In this document: piece by piece, positions 35,807-44,528 of the stretch
Position numbering within the stretch: the stretch's first letter is position 1
Layout: every line of letters starts with the position of its first letter
NCBI RefSeq assembly: GCF_016638705.1
Contig: NZ_CP067341.1
Span: forward strand, 2,297,501-2,361,500
Source: Lysinibacillus agricola
GTDB lineage: Bacteria > Bacillota > Bacilli > Bacillales_A > Planococcaceae
Length of the DNA stretch: 64,000 bases
Direction of reading: 5' to 3'
Program-made: the position numbers and the translations under genes
Notes under the pieces: model-generated
Database searches by the model: none
Seen by the model: the letters and a program-made list of their open reading frames with translations, nothing else
Told to the model about the DNA's origin: nothing

Positions 35807-37628
35807 TAAACAAGCAAATAAGCCCCGAAAAGGTACTGGTGCTCCAGGTAATATGGCAGCTCCTGGAGAAAAGCCAAAGAATTTTAAAAAGCCTTGGGGA
35901 AAGCTGATTGCCTATTGTAAACCTTATTTACCAGCGATTATCTTTGCACTTGTCTTGGCAACTGTAGGAACAATTTTCACGATCATTGGACCCAATATGC
36001 TCAGTGAGATAACCGATTTGATAATGGAAGGTATTACTGGTGAGATTGATATTACGGCTATAGGAAAAATTGGTCTGCTTCTTGCTATTTTGTATGGATT
36101 GAGTTTTATTTTCAATTATATTCAGGCGTTTATTATGGCAACTATTACGCAGCGAGTTTCCAAAAGGCTACGTTCAGATATTTCGAACAAAATCGATAAA
36201 TTACCGTTGAAATACTTTGACTCTACAACCTACGGAGATGTGTTAAGTCGTGTCACGAATGATGTGGATATGATTGGGCAGTCTCTAAACCAAAGTATTG
36301 GTTCATTAGTGACAGCGGGAGTCATGTTCTTTGGATCTTTGATTATGATGTTCTCTATTAATGTTACGATGACACTTTCTGCCATTGCTGCAACTGTCGT
36401 TGGATTTGTATTAATGATCTTTATCATATCCAAATCCCGCAAATACTTCATACGCCAGCAGCAAGACCTTGGTAGAATAAACGGTCATATTGAAGAAATC
36501 TATTCAGGGCATGAAGTCATGAAGGTTTATAACGGTGAAAAAGCAGCTAAGCAAGAATTTAATGAAATCAATGAAAGTCTTTTTAATAGCGCTTGGCGCG
36601 CGCAGTTTATGTCGGGCATGATGATGCCTCTCATGATCTTTATTGGAAATTTAGGCTATGTTGTTGTTTGTGTAGTAGGTGCTGCACTTACAATGAAAGG
36701 TTCCATTACATTTGGTGTTATTGTTTCATTTATGGTGTATATCCGCTTATTTACGCAACCATTGTCTCAGTTTGCACAGGCAGCTACAAGCTTGCAGTCA
36801 ACTGCCGCAGCAAGTGAACGTGTATTTGAGTTCTTACAAGAAGAGGAGCTTAAAGATGAAAGCGATAAGAAAGCCACTTTAGATGCCAAAGATGTTAAAG
36901 GTAATGTGCAATTTAAAAACGTTAAGTTTGGATATACAAAAGAGAAACTTATTATTAATGATTTCTCTGCTCAGATAAAAGCTGGTCAAAAAGTTGCCAT
37001 TGTCGGACCTACTGGGGCTGGGAAAACAACGCTTGTTAATCTTCTCATGCGTTTCTATGAAGTAGATAGTGGAGAAATCATGATTGAGGACGTAGCGACT
37101 AAGTCGATTACTCGTAAAAATGTTCACGACTTATTTTGCATGGTGCTGCAAGATACTTGGCTATTCGAAGGTACCGTTAAGGAAAATATCGTTTATAACA
37201 AAGAAGCTGTAACCGAAGAAGAAGTGGTAGCAGCTTGTAAGGCAGTAGGTTTGGACCACTTTATTAGAACCTTGCCGAAAGGTTATGAGACAGTTTTAAA
37301 CGATAAAACAAGTTTATCTGTAGGACAAAAACAGCTTATTACCATTGCAAGGGCGATGGTTAAAAAAGCACCGTTGCTTATTTTAGATGAAGCTACTAGT
37401 TCCGTTGACACGCGTACTGAAGCACTTATTCAAGAAGCAATGGATAAATTGATGGTAGGAAAAACATCATTTGTCATTGCACACAGACTTTCAACAATTA
37501 AAAACGCCGATTTGATTTTAGTGATGAAAGACGGAGATATTATTGAAAGTGGTAATCATGAAGAGCTGATTGCAGAAAAAGGATTCTATGCGGATCTATA
37601 TAATAGTCAGTTTGAAAATGTTTCTTAA
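35799..37628 (+). CDS. Heterodimeric ABC exporter subunit B (consensus catalytic site)
   Basis: This half transporter of 609 residues has a hydrophilic N-terminal extension (residues 1-35), six TMs and an ATPase. Walker A GPTGAGKTT and Walker B LLILDEATSSVD carry the catalytic Glu, but its signature is LSVGQKQ rather than LSGGQ. Paired with subunit A, this gives one consensus and one degenerate ATP site, the classical BmrCD/LmrCD layout. Strong GGAGG lies before ATG inside the end of the upstream gene. Confidence 0.92.
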   Translation: MSNKQANKPRKGTGAPGNMAAPGEKPKNFKKPWGKLIAYCKPYLPAIIFALVLATVGTIFTIIGPNMLSEITDLIMEGITGEIDITAIGKIGLLLAILYGLSFIFNYIQAFIMATITQRVSKRLRSDISNKIDKLPLKYFDSTTYGDVLSRVTNDVDMIGQSLNQSIGSLVTAGVMFFGSLIMMFSINVTMTLSAIAATVVGFVLMIFIISKSRKYFIRQQQDLGRINGHIEEIYSGHEVMKVYNGEKAAKQEFNEINESLFNSAWRAQFMSGMMMPLMIFIGNLGYVVVCVVGAALTMKGSITFGVIVSFMVYIRLFTQPLSQFAQAATSLQSTAAASERVFEFLQEEELKDESDKKATLDAKDVKGNVQFKNVKFGYTKEKLIINDFSAQIKAGQKVAIVGPTGAGKTTLVNLLMRFYEVDSGEIMIEDVATKSITRKNVHDLFCMVLQDTWLFEGTVKENIVYNKEAVTEEEVVAACKAVGLDHFIRTLPKGYETVLNDKTSLSVGQKQLITIARAMVKKAPLLILDEATSSVDTRTEALIQEAMDKLMVGKTSFVIAHRLSTIKNADLILVMKDGDIIESGNHEELIAEKGFYADLYNSQFENVS

Positions 37629-37909
37629 AAATGAATGCCCATATACTCGCTTTCGGTTACTGGGGGCGAGTGTAGCTTGTAAAAAAAGATTGATTGTTTT
37701 TTATATATTTTTTGAATTAAGTCTCTACTCCTTAAGTATTTTTTTCGAATTGAAGGTTATATGAAACAAGAATCTAATTAAAAACTTACGAAGTAGAATT
37801 CTATGTAAGCCAGCCACAAATGGAGTTAGCTTTGCTTTTTAGCCTGTAACAAACGACATTGATTCCACAAAGATTGAAACAATTTTAATTTAATTGTATT
37901 TCAGAAAAG

Positions 37910-37942
37910 AGAGCACCCAGAAATAGGTGCTCTTATATAAAT
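37910..37942 (+). terminator. Terminator of the ABC exporter operon
   Basis: AGAGCACC / GGTGCTCT forms an 8-bp stem with loop CAGAAATA, then TATATAAAT. Confidence 0.6.
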
Positions 37943-37973
37943 AATTACTTATCCTTTTAATTTAGGAACCCTA

Positions 37974-38000
37974 TAAAAAAATTCCACCTTTTAAAGGGTG
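37974..38000 (-). terminator. Terminator of the LysR gene
   Basis: On the minus strand, CACCCTTT pairs with AAAGGTG, with a small bulge, followed by GGAATTTTTTT. Confidence 0.55.
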
Positions 38001-38023
38001 TTTTAAAATGATTCTATAGGTTA

Positions 38024-38920
38024 TTAGGTGCAACTATTATCCTTTTCCATAATACTTTCTACGAAATTTAGTGCAGGAGATGAAAGTTCATCATCTTTTC
38101 GTGTACAAATTGATATTGGATTTACAATCCTAATATCTTCAACATCAATTTTTGCTAAATCACCACGAGCAATATATTCTTTTGCTTCTAGAGAGGAAAC
38201 AAATGTAATTCCGTAACCTTCCATAACAGCTCTAATAGTTTCGTTTAATCCATTCATTTGTAATCCAATAGACGGTTGATTAATATTATTTATTTTACAT
38301 AGTGAAACTAATTTTTCACGAGAAGAACTACCCTCTTCCCGAAAAACAAAAGGCTCAAGCATAGTTTCTGCTAAGGTAACTTTTTTTTTAGCAAACTTAT
38401 GATTCCTACTAACTACAAACCACATTTCGTCCTTAAATAATTCCTTCCAGTATATCAAAGGGTGAGATTCATTTATGCCCCCAATAAAAGCTATATCAGC
38501 TTCATAATTAATTAATTGGTTAATAGCTTTACTAGAATTTGTACTAGTTAATTCTACTTCAATATCTGGAAATTTTTGTTTAAAATCGGCAAGCCATTTT
38601 GGTAGGAGAAAATTTGCTGGTAGATACGTAGCTGAAATGCTTAACTTTCCAACTAGTCCTTTTTTGAATTGTTCTATATATTTTTCGATTTCTTCCTCAA
38701 GAGTAAATAATTTCTTAGTGTATTTGGTAAGTTGACGACCCGACTCGGTTAAAAAAACTCCTCTTCCCTTTGGAGCTAATAGACTAAGGCCAATTTCTTG
38801 TTCTAATTTTTTTACTTGTGCAGTAACAGCCGGCTGACTTATGTTAATTTCATTAGCAGCTTGGGTTACACTTCCTTTTTCAGCGACTATGTGAAATATC
38901 CTTAATGCATGAAGGTTCAT
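38024..38920 (-). CDS. LysR-family transcriptional regulator
   Basis: The N-terminal LysR helix-turn-helix (ALRIFHIVAEKGSVTQAANEI, then SQPAVTAQVKKLEQEIG) and a C-terminal effector domain give 298 residues. This layout is close to CysL/YwfK-type members. The gene is divergent from the ATP-grasp/PEP mutase/threonine synthase locus across about 300 bases, the usual arrangement for a LysR controlling its neighbour. If the locus is a phosphonate cluster remnant, this would be its activator. Confidence 0.9.
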   Translation of the reverse strand: MNLHALRIFHIVAEKGSVTQAANEINISQPAVTAQVKKLEQEIGLSLLAPKGRGVFLTESGRQLTKYTKKLFTLEEEIEKYIEQFKKGLVGKLSISATYLPANFLLPKWLADFKQKFPDIEVELTSTNSSKAINQLINYEADIAFIGGINESHPLIYWKELFKDEMWFVVSRNHKFAKKKVTLAETMLEPFVFREEGSSSREKLVSLCKINNINQPSIGLQMNGLNETIRAVMEGYGITFVSSLEAKEYIARGDLAKIDVEDIRIVNPISICTRKDDELSSPALNFVESIMEKDNSCT

Positions 38921-39226
38921 CTTCCACCTCTACAATTCATAATTTTTAGTTATAAATACCATAAAAATGTGTATTAGATTTTTCAGAAAATTATCTTTAT
39001 TATAAAGTTATGTAAAAGTTGTTGCAACAAAATAAAGATTTAGGAGGTTGTAAATAGTGTAAATTCCACAATAGAATAAACATGAATAATTTTCTAATTA
39101 TTATAATTATTGTATATAATCAAGACCCTAATTTCAAGCAATATACAATACTTACAAACTAAAATGATATTTTTTACTACTAAATAAGTAGAGAGGAATG
39201 TTTATTCCTGAAAGGGGAAGCAAATA
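38921..39226. other. Divergent promoter region
   Basis: This AT-rich region lies between lysR and the ATP-grasp remnant and has several imperfect AATTAT/ATAATT dyads (39085-39120) that could be LysR sites. No gene is present. Confidence 0.45.
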
Positions 39227-39335
39227 TGAGTATCCTAATCATTAATAAGACTTCTTATTCTAAATCTCCATATGATGTTTGGTTACTCAAGACTTAAATG
39301 AAGATTTAATAATGTTAACTACGCCAAAATGTTGC
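39226..39335 (+). pseudogene. ATP-grasp ligase, N-terminal fragment
   Basis: ATG 39226, with AAGGGGAAG upstream, begins MSILIINKTSYSKSPYDVWL, followed by a frameshift near 39285 and TQDLNEDLIMLTTPK. This resembles the N-terminal start of ATP-grasp amino-acid or peptide ligases found with phosphonate antibiotics. All ATP-binding motifs are missing; the PEP mutase tail starts right after. Confidence 0.55.
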
Positions 39336-39712
39336 GAAGAATTTACGAAGCAGCTGAAGCAGATGCAATATTAATCCATTCAAAAATGAAAGATATTAAT
39401 GAAATTAAAAAGTTTGCTGAATTGTTTAAAGGTACTGTACCTATCGTTATTGTTCCGACCACATATCCTAATGTAACTGTTAAAAATTTGGAAATTATGG
39501 GTGTAGATATGGTGATTTAGGCTAACCATGGTTTACGTAGTTCAATTACAGCGATGGAGGAAACTTTCTCCAAAATCCTTTTAGATGGAACTACAGTAAA
39601 TATAGAATCTAATATTTCAACAATGCAAAAAGTCTTTGAGCTTCAAGGAATGTTCGAAATGAGACAATTAGAAGATAAATATAACTCTTCTAATATAATA
39701 GAGTTACGCTAA
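39325..39712 (+). pseudogene. Phosphoenolpyruvate mutase, C-terminal part with an in-frame stop
   Basis: The frame gives YEAAEADAILIHSKMKD, then VPIVIVPTTYPNVTV, then IMGVDMVI, TAG (39518-39520), and ANHGLRSSITAMEETFSKIL onward to a natural end at 39712. These are conserved stretches of PepM, which makes the C-P bond of phosphonopyruvate; the stop replaces the Tyr of MVIYANHGLR. The N-terminal half with the catalytic EDK...NS motif is absent. The enzyme is therefore dead. Confidence 0.8.
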
Positions 39713-39730
39713 AAGGGGGATGAACTAGAA

Positions 39731-40990
39731 ATGAAACTTTCATGTATCGATTGTCACAAAGAATATTCTATAGATTCATTCCGCTACTTGTGCGATTGTG
39801 GAAATCTACTTGATGTAATACATGATTTTAAATCTATTGATTCTGAATACTTAAAACAAATATTCAATAAACGACTTGCAGACCGAGTTTCGCCTTTTGC
39901 TAGCGGTGTTTGGAGATATAAAGAACTAATTTCCCCTGAACTGGAGACTAACCATATTGTTACAAAATACGAGGGTAATACTGGTCTTTATAAAACGGAA
40001 AAGATATCAAACTATATAGGTAACCGCTGCACTTGGGTGAAAGCACAGAGTGAGAATCCGAGTGGATCATTTAAAGACAACGGTATGACAGTAGCTGTTT
40101 CTCATGGCTACTCACTTGGAAAAACAAAATTTACTTGCACATCAACGGGTAACACTTCTTCTTCACTCGCAATGTATGCTTCTCTGGCTAATTCAGAATC
40201 TTATGTCTTTGTTCCAAATAAAAATATATCTGTGAATAAAGTGCTGCAAACTTTATCTTATGGAGCCAAAGTTATTACATTTGAAGGAACTTATGATAAT
40301 GGGATTCAGTTTTTAGAAAAATATAGTGATGATTTAGGATTATACGTTTGCAACTCGATAAATCCGTTCAGAATTGAAGGTCAAAAAAGTATAATTTATG
40401 AAATTGCACAATACCTTCAATGGAAATTACCAGATTGGGTAATCGTACCAGGAGGAGCATTAAGTAATGTATCCGCCTTAGGGAAAGGATTAAATGATCT
40501 TTACACTTTAGGTTTTATAGACAAAATTCCAAGAGTAGCAGTTGTTCAGGCAGAAGGAGCCAGTCCGTTTCACAAGATGGTAGAAAATAATCAAGAAACC
40601 CTAATTCCTAATCCAAATCCCGATACTGTAGCTTCTGCTTTAAATATTGGAGATCCACCAAGTTGGAAAAAGGGATTACGTACTCTTGAACAAACAAATG
40701 GCATAACCGTTTCTGTTACTGATGAGGAAATACTTAACGCCAAGGCAATAGTTGATCAAAGTGGAATAGGATGTGAACCCGCTTCTGCCTCAACAGTTGC
40801 AGGATTGAAAAAACTTGTTGCTCAAAATGTAATAGATTCTGATGAAACAGCCGTTTGTATTTTAACTGGAAACCTTTTAAAGGATACTGAAATACTAAAA
40901 AAATATCACTTAGAATCTAATGAGGAAGCTCATTTCGCTAATTCAATAATTTCTGCTGAACTAACAATAGAAAATATAAAAAAATTATGA
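39731..40990 (+). CDS. thrC: Threonine synthase, possibly a phosphonate self-resistance copy
   Basis: PLP enzyme of 419 residues. It has an N-terminal four-Cys zinc knob (C5, C8, C21, C23), PLP lysine K115 in NPSGSFKDNG, the STGNTSSSLA loop, and a C-terminal CEPASASTVAGL block. It converts phosphohomoserine to threonine. Two usually conserved places differ: FKDNG for FKDRG, and PGGALSNVSA for PGNAGN-type sequence. It is not in a thr operon but directly behind a PEP mutase remnant. In rhizocticin-like clusters a threonine synthase homologue accompanies the threonine synthase inhibitor APPA. GGGGGATG lies upstream. Confidence 0.85.
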   Translation: MKLSCIDCHKEYSIDSFRYLCDCGNLLDVIHDFKSIDSEYLKQIFNKRLADRVSPFASGVWRYKELISPELETNHIVTKYEGNTGLYKTEKISNYIGNRCTWVKAQSENPSGSFKDNGMTVAVSHGYSLGKTKFTCTSTGNTSSSLAMYASLANSESYVFVPNKNISVNKVLQTLSYGAKVITFEGTYDNGIQFLEKYSDDLGLYVCNSINPFRIEGQKSIIYEIAQYLQWKLPDWVIVPGGALSNVSALGKGLNDLYTLGFIDKIPRVAVVQAEGASPFHKMVENNQETLIPNPNPDTVASALNIGDPPSWKKGLRTLEQTNGITVSVTDEEILNAKAIVDQSGIGCEPASASTVAGLKKLVAQNVIDSDETAVCILTGNLLKDTEILKKYHLESNEEAHFANSIISAELTIENIKKL

Positions 40991-41203
40991 TTGGGAAGAA
41001 ATGGTATGAAATTTGAGATCTTATATGACAACTTCAATTAGTTATTTACATTCGAACATAAACTTTTTCATTGAATCATCACTTTCTTTAGAACATATTT
41101 TTGATTTCTTCAGTACTCATTTTTAATAAATAGAGAGCAAGTATTACAGCACGCACGACAAATGGCCAGCTTTCTGATGATTTTTTTCAGATAGCTGGCT
41201 TTA
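40991..41203. other. Short intergenic region
   Basis: No gene is seen. The left boundary of the IS66 remnant probably lies near 41160. Confidence 0.4.
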
Positions 41204-41640
41204 TTATGCATATGTAGCTCGAATTGACTCGGACCAAGGCATGTATTCTTGTAATAATTCTGGTTGTTGATGAATTGCGAGATTGGGTAAATCCGTCAAA
41301 AGCTTAACGAGGTATTTATAGATATCTATACCATTCGCTTTTGCTGTTTCCGCTAGACTTAAGCAGATTGCATTGGCTTTTGCGCCCGCCTCACTGACAG
41401 AGAAGAGCCAGTTCTTCCTTCCAATCACGGTTGGAAGGATCGCATTTTTGGCTGGATTATTATCGATTTCGATTTGCCCATTATACAAAAATGCTTTTAG
41501 TTCATTTCTTCTGTTCAACGTATACTCTGTTGCTGTGGCTAATGCGTTTTTGCCAAAGAATTGAGACTTTTCGAGCCAGTTAAAGAACTTCCGAATGACC
41601 CGTCTTTCTACGCCATTGAAGAAGGAGATTTCGCCCGCAG
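41204..41640 (-). pseudogene. IS66-family transposase (TnpC), C-terminal fragment
   Basis: On the minus strand the frame reads RKFFNWLEKSQFFGKNAL, EIDNNPAKNAILPTVIGRKNW and AKANGIDIYKYL, ending at 41204. This is the last third of an IS66 DDE transposase with its C-terminal tail. The residues upstream of about 41640 in the same frame are unrelated, being antisense to the IS3 fragment. No start and no left inverted repeat were found. Confidence 0.85.
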
Positions 41641-41716
41641 CAGTTTTAATCACACAGCTTGGCCCAGCTGTCTGTTGGAAAGAATGAGTCGAGGATGTTT
41701 CAGTTGGTATGGGATC

Positions 41717-41979
41717 CAGTTTAACTGGAACAATGGTTATGGGCACAACAATTTGTCCATTGGTACAACGAAATCCACCTGCATAGCGGGCTGAATTTTG
41801 TAACACCTGTACAATGTCATACGGGCGAACACATAGCCCTATTAGAAAAGCGCAAAGACGTGTACGAGGCTGCGAAGGAGAAGCATCCGGAGCGTTGGGC
41901 ACGAGGTACAAGAAATTGGGCACCGACTGAACAAGTAGCACTCAATCCAATGCGAGATGAGGACAAACTGAAGCAGTGA
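41717..41979 (+). pseudogene. IS3-family transposase OrfB, C-terminal fragment
   Basis: The frame reads EQWLWAQQFVHWYNEIHLHS, GLNFVTPVQCHTGEHIALLE and KHPERWARGTRNWAPTE and ends at TGA 41979. This is the C-terminus of an IS3-group integrase. It is interrupted on its left at about 41735 by a stop and joins the IS66 remnant tail to tail. Confidence 0.82.
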
Positions 41980-41994
41980 CAATAGTCCCATTTC

Positions 41995-42046
41995 CCTGGC
42001 GATTAAGATTGAAAGCACGCTTTTTCTTTCAATCTTAATTGCCAGG
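41995..42046. repeat. 21-bp inverted repeat at the IS3 remnant's end
   Basis: CCTGGCGATTAAGATTGAAAG-like arms (41995-42015 and 42026-42046) pair with a single mismatch across a 10-base loop. This may be the insertion sequence terminator or an end structure. Confidence 0.65.
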
Positions 42047-42396
42047 CCAACAAGCTCAGCGAGATAGCCTTGACTGAACATGGGGATTCACCCAATCTTT
42101 CAAAATACTAAAGTAACTAAATACGACAACTATATTGACAAACACCGAGAATGAAAAATCATTTGTTAAAATAACAAACTAAATATATGCCAAACATTTT
42201 ACTTAGTGTTTAGCATTTTGCGCTACACATCAATCAGAAAAACCATATGAAAGAGTTTGTGGAGAATTGTACTTAAATGGATTAGGATGCTTTTCTTCAA
42301 GTAGGCATAGAGTTTTTTCTACTTCAAGTTTCGTGGCAGGTTAGTTTCACAACTGGTTGTCTTTTTAAACATAGAGATATATTTCCATGGATTTGA
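42047..42396. other. Intergenic region before the GntR operon
   Basis: A plus-strand stretch (42215-42345) reads HQSEKPYERVCGELYLNGLG and is open for about 40 residues without a start. It may be gene debris. Otherwise nothing is supported. Confidence 0.4.
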
Positions 42397-42426
42397 TTGA
42401 CATGTAAAGTGTATTAAGCCTATAAT
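42397..42426 (+). promoter_or_regulatory. Promoter of the GntR-ABC operon
   Basis: A perfect -35 TTGACA (42397-42402) and perfect -10 TATAAT (42421-42426) with 18-base spacing. Operator 1 overlaps the spacer and -10. Confidence 0.85.
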
Positions 42427-42603
42427 ACATTACGAAGAGTGTATTGTATGCTTAATACACTTTACATTTTTTTGAGAATGGTGTATTAAGGTATTAATAC
42501 ACAAAGACCGATTAGCTGGGTAATGGCTAAATAATAAATCGGGTAGTTCTTTAAAGTTCTTTGCCCACCAGTATGCACAAACTGTATTAAGCGCTTGATA
42601 CAC
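42409..42603. promoter_or_regulatory. Four GntR (YtrA-type) operators
   Basis: Four copies of a 22-bp dyad, GTGTATTAA-N4-TTAATACAC, at 42409-42430, 42439-42460, 42481-42502 and 42582-42603. Copy 3 is perfect in both arms and the others have two mismatches each. Copies 1 and 2 together form an 18-bp inverted repeat. Spacing of 30 and 42 bp between centres puts the first three near the same helix face. Confidence 0.75.
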
Positions 42604-42633
42604 GAAAATATGATTTTCTGGGAGTTGAGTTAA

Positions 42634-43023
42634 TTGACTGTAAAGTTTAATAATCGGGATCCGGTTTATGTCCAGGTTATCCGGCATTTTAAAGAGCAAA
42701 TCGCCAAGGGGTATTTTGAACCTGGTCAGGAGATTCCATCAAGAAGAGAACTAGCCAACCAGCTGAAGATTAACCCAAATACTGCACAACGAGCTTATAA
42801 GGAAATGGAGGAACAAGGATTGATTTTTACTGAGGGGAATATGCCGAGCTGTATTACTAAAGATGAAGCGGTCCTTAAAAGTGTCCGTGAGGAATTGATT
42901 ATCGAAGCGGTTGACTTATTTTTAGGTTCTATTAAATCCATCGATGTGCCGTTATCTGAAGTGTTGGAACTAGTAAAGAAAAAGCATGATGCCGAAAGCG
43001 GAGAAGCGGAGGAATCGAAATGA
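42634..43023 (+). CDS. GntR-family regulator, YtrA type
   Basis: A short GntR protein of 129 residues: winged helix (DPVYVQVIRHFKEQIAKG, EIPSRRELANQLKINPNTAQ) plus a short dimer helix, without an effector domain. TTG 42634 follows GGGAG at nine bases. It overlaps the ATPase start by four bases (ATGA). YtrA-type proteins repress ABC operons induced by cell-wall antibiotics. The four GTGTATTAA dyads upstream are its obvious sites. Confidence 0.9.
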   Translation: MTVKFNNRDPVYVQVIRHFKEQIAKGYFEPGQEIPSRRELANQLKINPNTAQRAYKEMEEQGLIFTEGNMPSCITKDEAVLKSVREELIIEAVDLFLGSIKSIDVPLSEVLELVKKKHDAESGEAEESK

Positions 43024-43709
43024 TTGAAGTAAAAAATGTCATGAAAAAATACGGCAGGAAACAGGTATTAAAAGGTCTTTCATTCACTGCTGAAAAAGGT
43101 GAAATTACTTGTTTAATCGGTATAAACGGAGTAGGAAAGACGACAATCATGAAAGCTATTATGGCGCTCACGCCTATTAATAGCGGTGAAATTTTGATTG
43201 ATGGGGAAAAAATCCGGAAAGAAAGCTTTGAAAAAGTTACCTTTATTCCAGATACGATTACGATGTTACCACAAATGAAAATTTGTGATGCCTTTGCGTT
43301 CATGGCCGATTTTTATAAAAACTGGGATCCTCAAAGGGCAGAAGAGTTGCTGCAATTTTTTAAACTAGACCCTACTGAACGAATTGCCAATTTATCAAAG
43401 GGGAATATGGCTAAAGTCAATATGATATTAGGTTTGGCACTGGACGTAGATTACTTACTGATGGATGAACCATTTTCTGGTATTGATATTTTTTCCCGTG
43501 AACAGATTGCCGAAGTGTTTACAAGTCATTTAATTGAAGAGCGTGGTGTGATTATCACAACCCATGAAATTAGTGATATTGAACACTTGATAGATAGAGC
43601 AGTGCTTATTGATAACGGTAAAGTATTAAAGGAATTTAGTGTAGAGGAAGTGCGTGAAAAGGAAGGGAAATCAGTAGTTGATGTCATGAGAGAGGTGTAT
43701 CGTGGATGA
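43020..43709 (+). CDS. ABC transporter ATP-binding protein, YtrB-like
   Basis: 229 residues with Walker A GINGVGKTT, signature LSKGNMAK (degenerate LSGGQ, common in YtrB), Walker B YLLMDEPFSGID and a switch histidine in IITTHEIS. Start and stop overlap neighbours by four bases on both sides, indicating tight coupling. It pairs with the membrane protein at 43706. Confidence 0.9.
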   Translation: MIEVKNVMKKYGRKQVLKGLSFTAEKGEITCLIGINGVGKTTIMKAIMALTPINSGEILIDGEKIRKESFEKVTFIPDTITMLPQMKICDAFAFMADFYKNWDPQRAEELLQFFKLDPTERIANLSKGNMAKVNMILGLALDVDYLLMDEPFSGIDIFSREQIAEVFTSHLIEERGVIITTHEISDIEHLIDRAVLIDNGKVLKEFSVEEVREKEGKSVVDVMREVYRG

Positions 43710-44515
43710 GAAACTATTTAAAACTTCTTAATTTCGAAGTAAATCGATTTTTCAAATTGTACCTAATCTTAATAGGTGTGATAATTGTCAGTCAGTTCAT
43801 TGGGGCGATTGTCGTGTCAAAAATATATATGGATAGAGCGGATCAGAATCAACTATCAATGAGCCAAAATGTTAAGGAATACTTTTCATTTAATTATTTC
43901 GGTGACTCAGAATGGTTTCTGCTGCCAATCTTTTTTAGCATAGCCATTTTGATGATTTATGTTTTCTTTATTTGGTATCGGGATTGGTTTGGAAAAAATA
44001 CGTTTATTTACAGATTATTAATGTTGCCAACTGAAAGAATTACTATTTATTTCGCAAAATTGACGACTATTATGCTATTAATACTTGGTTTAGTTACCTT
44101 GCAAATATTGTTAATTCCGATCGAAATACAAATTGTTAATAGTATTATACCAACAGATTTACAATCGCATTTTTCGTTTTATCATTTTAGTAGTTTTGAA
44201 ATATGGGGTTGGATGTATCCGAATACTTTTACTGAATTTATCCTGATTTATGGAGTAGGGCTAATCTTTGTAGCAGTTTTATTCACTGCCATTTTAATTG
44301 AACGAAGTTACGGTTTAAAAGGCATTTTTTTCGCAATCGTTTATGGAATGCTTTCGTTCGGTGTCTTTTTTGTGCCAATTTTATTGAATGAATTTTCTAA
44401 TGGTTATTTTTACTCACTTGAAGTCCTTCTTATGATAATAGTAGTGAGCATCATCGTATTAGGAAGTGCCATTTGGATCGCGAATCATTTGCTAAAATAT
44501 AAAATCAGGGTCTAA
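43706..44515 (+). CDS. ABC transporter permease protein, YtrC-like
   Basis: A 269-residue membrane protein with about six TM helices and no soluble domain, typical of ABC-2-type permeases in ytr-like operons. It is translationally coupled to the ATPase gene (ATGA). The cargo is unknown. Such systems often respond to or relieve cell-wall-active peptides. Confidence 0.85.
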   Translation: MRNYLKLLNFEVNRFFKLYLILIGVIIVSQFIGAIVVSKIYMDRADQNQLSMSQNVKEYFSFNYFGDSEWFLLPIFFSIAILMIYVFFIWYRDWFGKNTFIYRLLMLPTERITIYFAKLTTIMLLILGLVTLQILLIPIEIQIVNSIIPTDLQSHFSFYHFSSFEIWGWMYPNTFTEFILIYGVGLIFVAVLFTAILIERSYGLKGIFFAIVYGMLSFGVFFVPILLNEFSNGYFYSLEVLLMIIVVSIIVLGSAIWIANHLLKYKIRV

Positions 44516-44528
44516 GGGGGGGATAGCT

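Larger units (their letters stand above)
37629..38023. other. Convergent intergenic region
   Basis: No gene is visible. A short hairpin (ACTCGC / GGCGAGT) lies at 37644, a terminator at 37910 and a minus-strand terminator at 37985. Confidence 0.5.

Noticed and set aside
36593..36817. Plus-strand ORF inside ABC exporter subunit B
   Set aside because: Shadow frame of the exporter gene.
41373..41794. Plus-strand ORFs over the IS66 fragment
   Set aside because: Antisense to transposase homology; no independent support except the IS3 tail starting at 41717.
41842..42081. 79-codon minus-strand ORF
   Set aside because: Antisense to the IS3 C-terminus and the inverted repeat.
42430..42699. Minus-strand ORF over the GntR promoter
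   Set aside because: Covers operators and the gntR start; chance frame.
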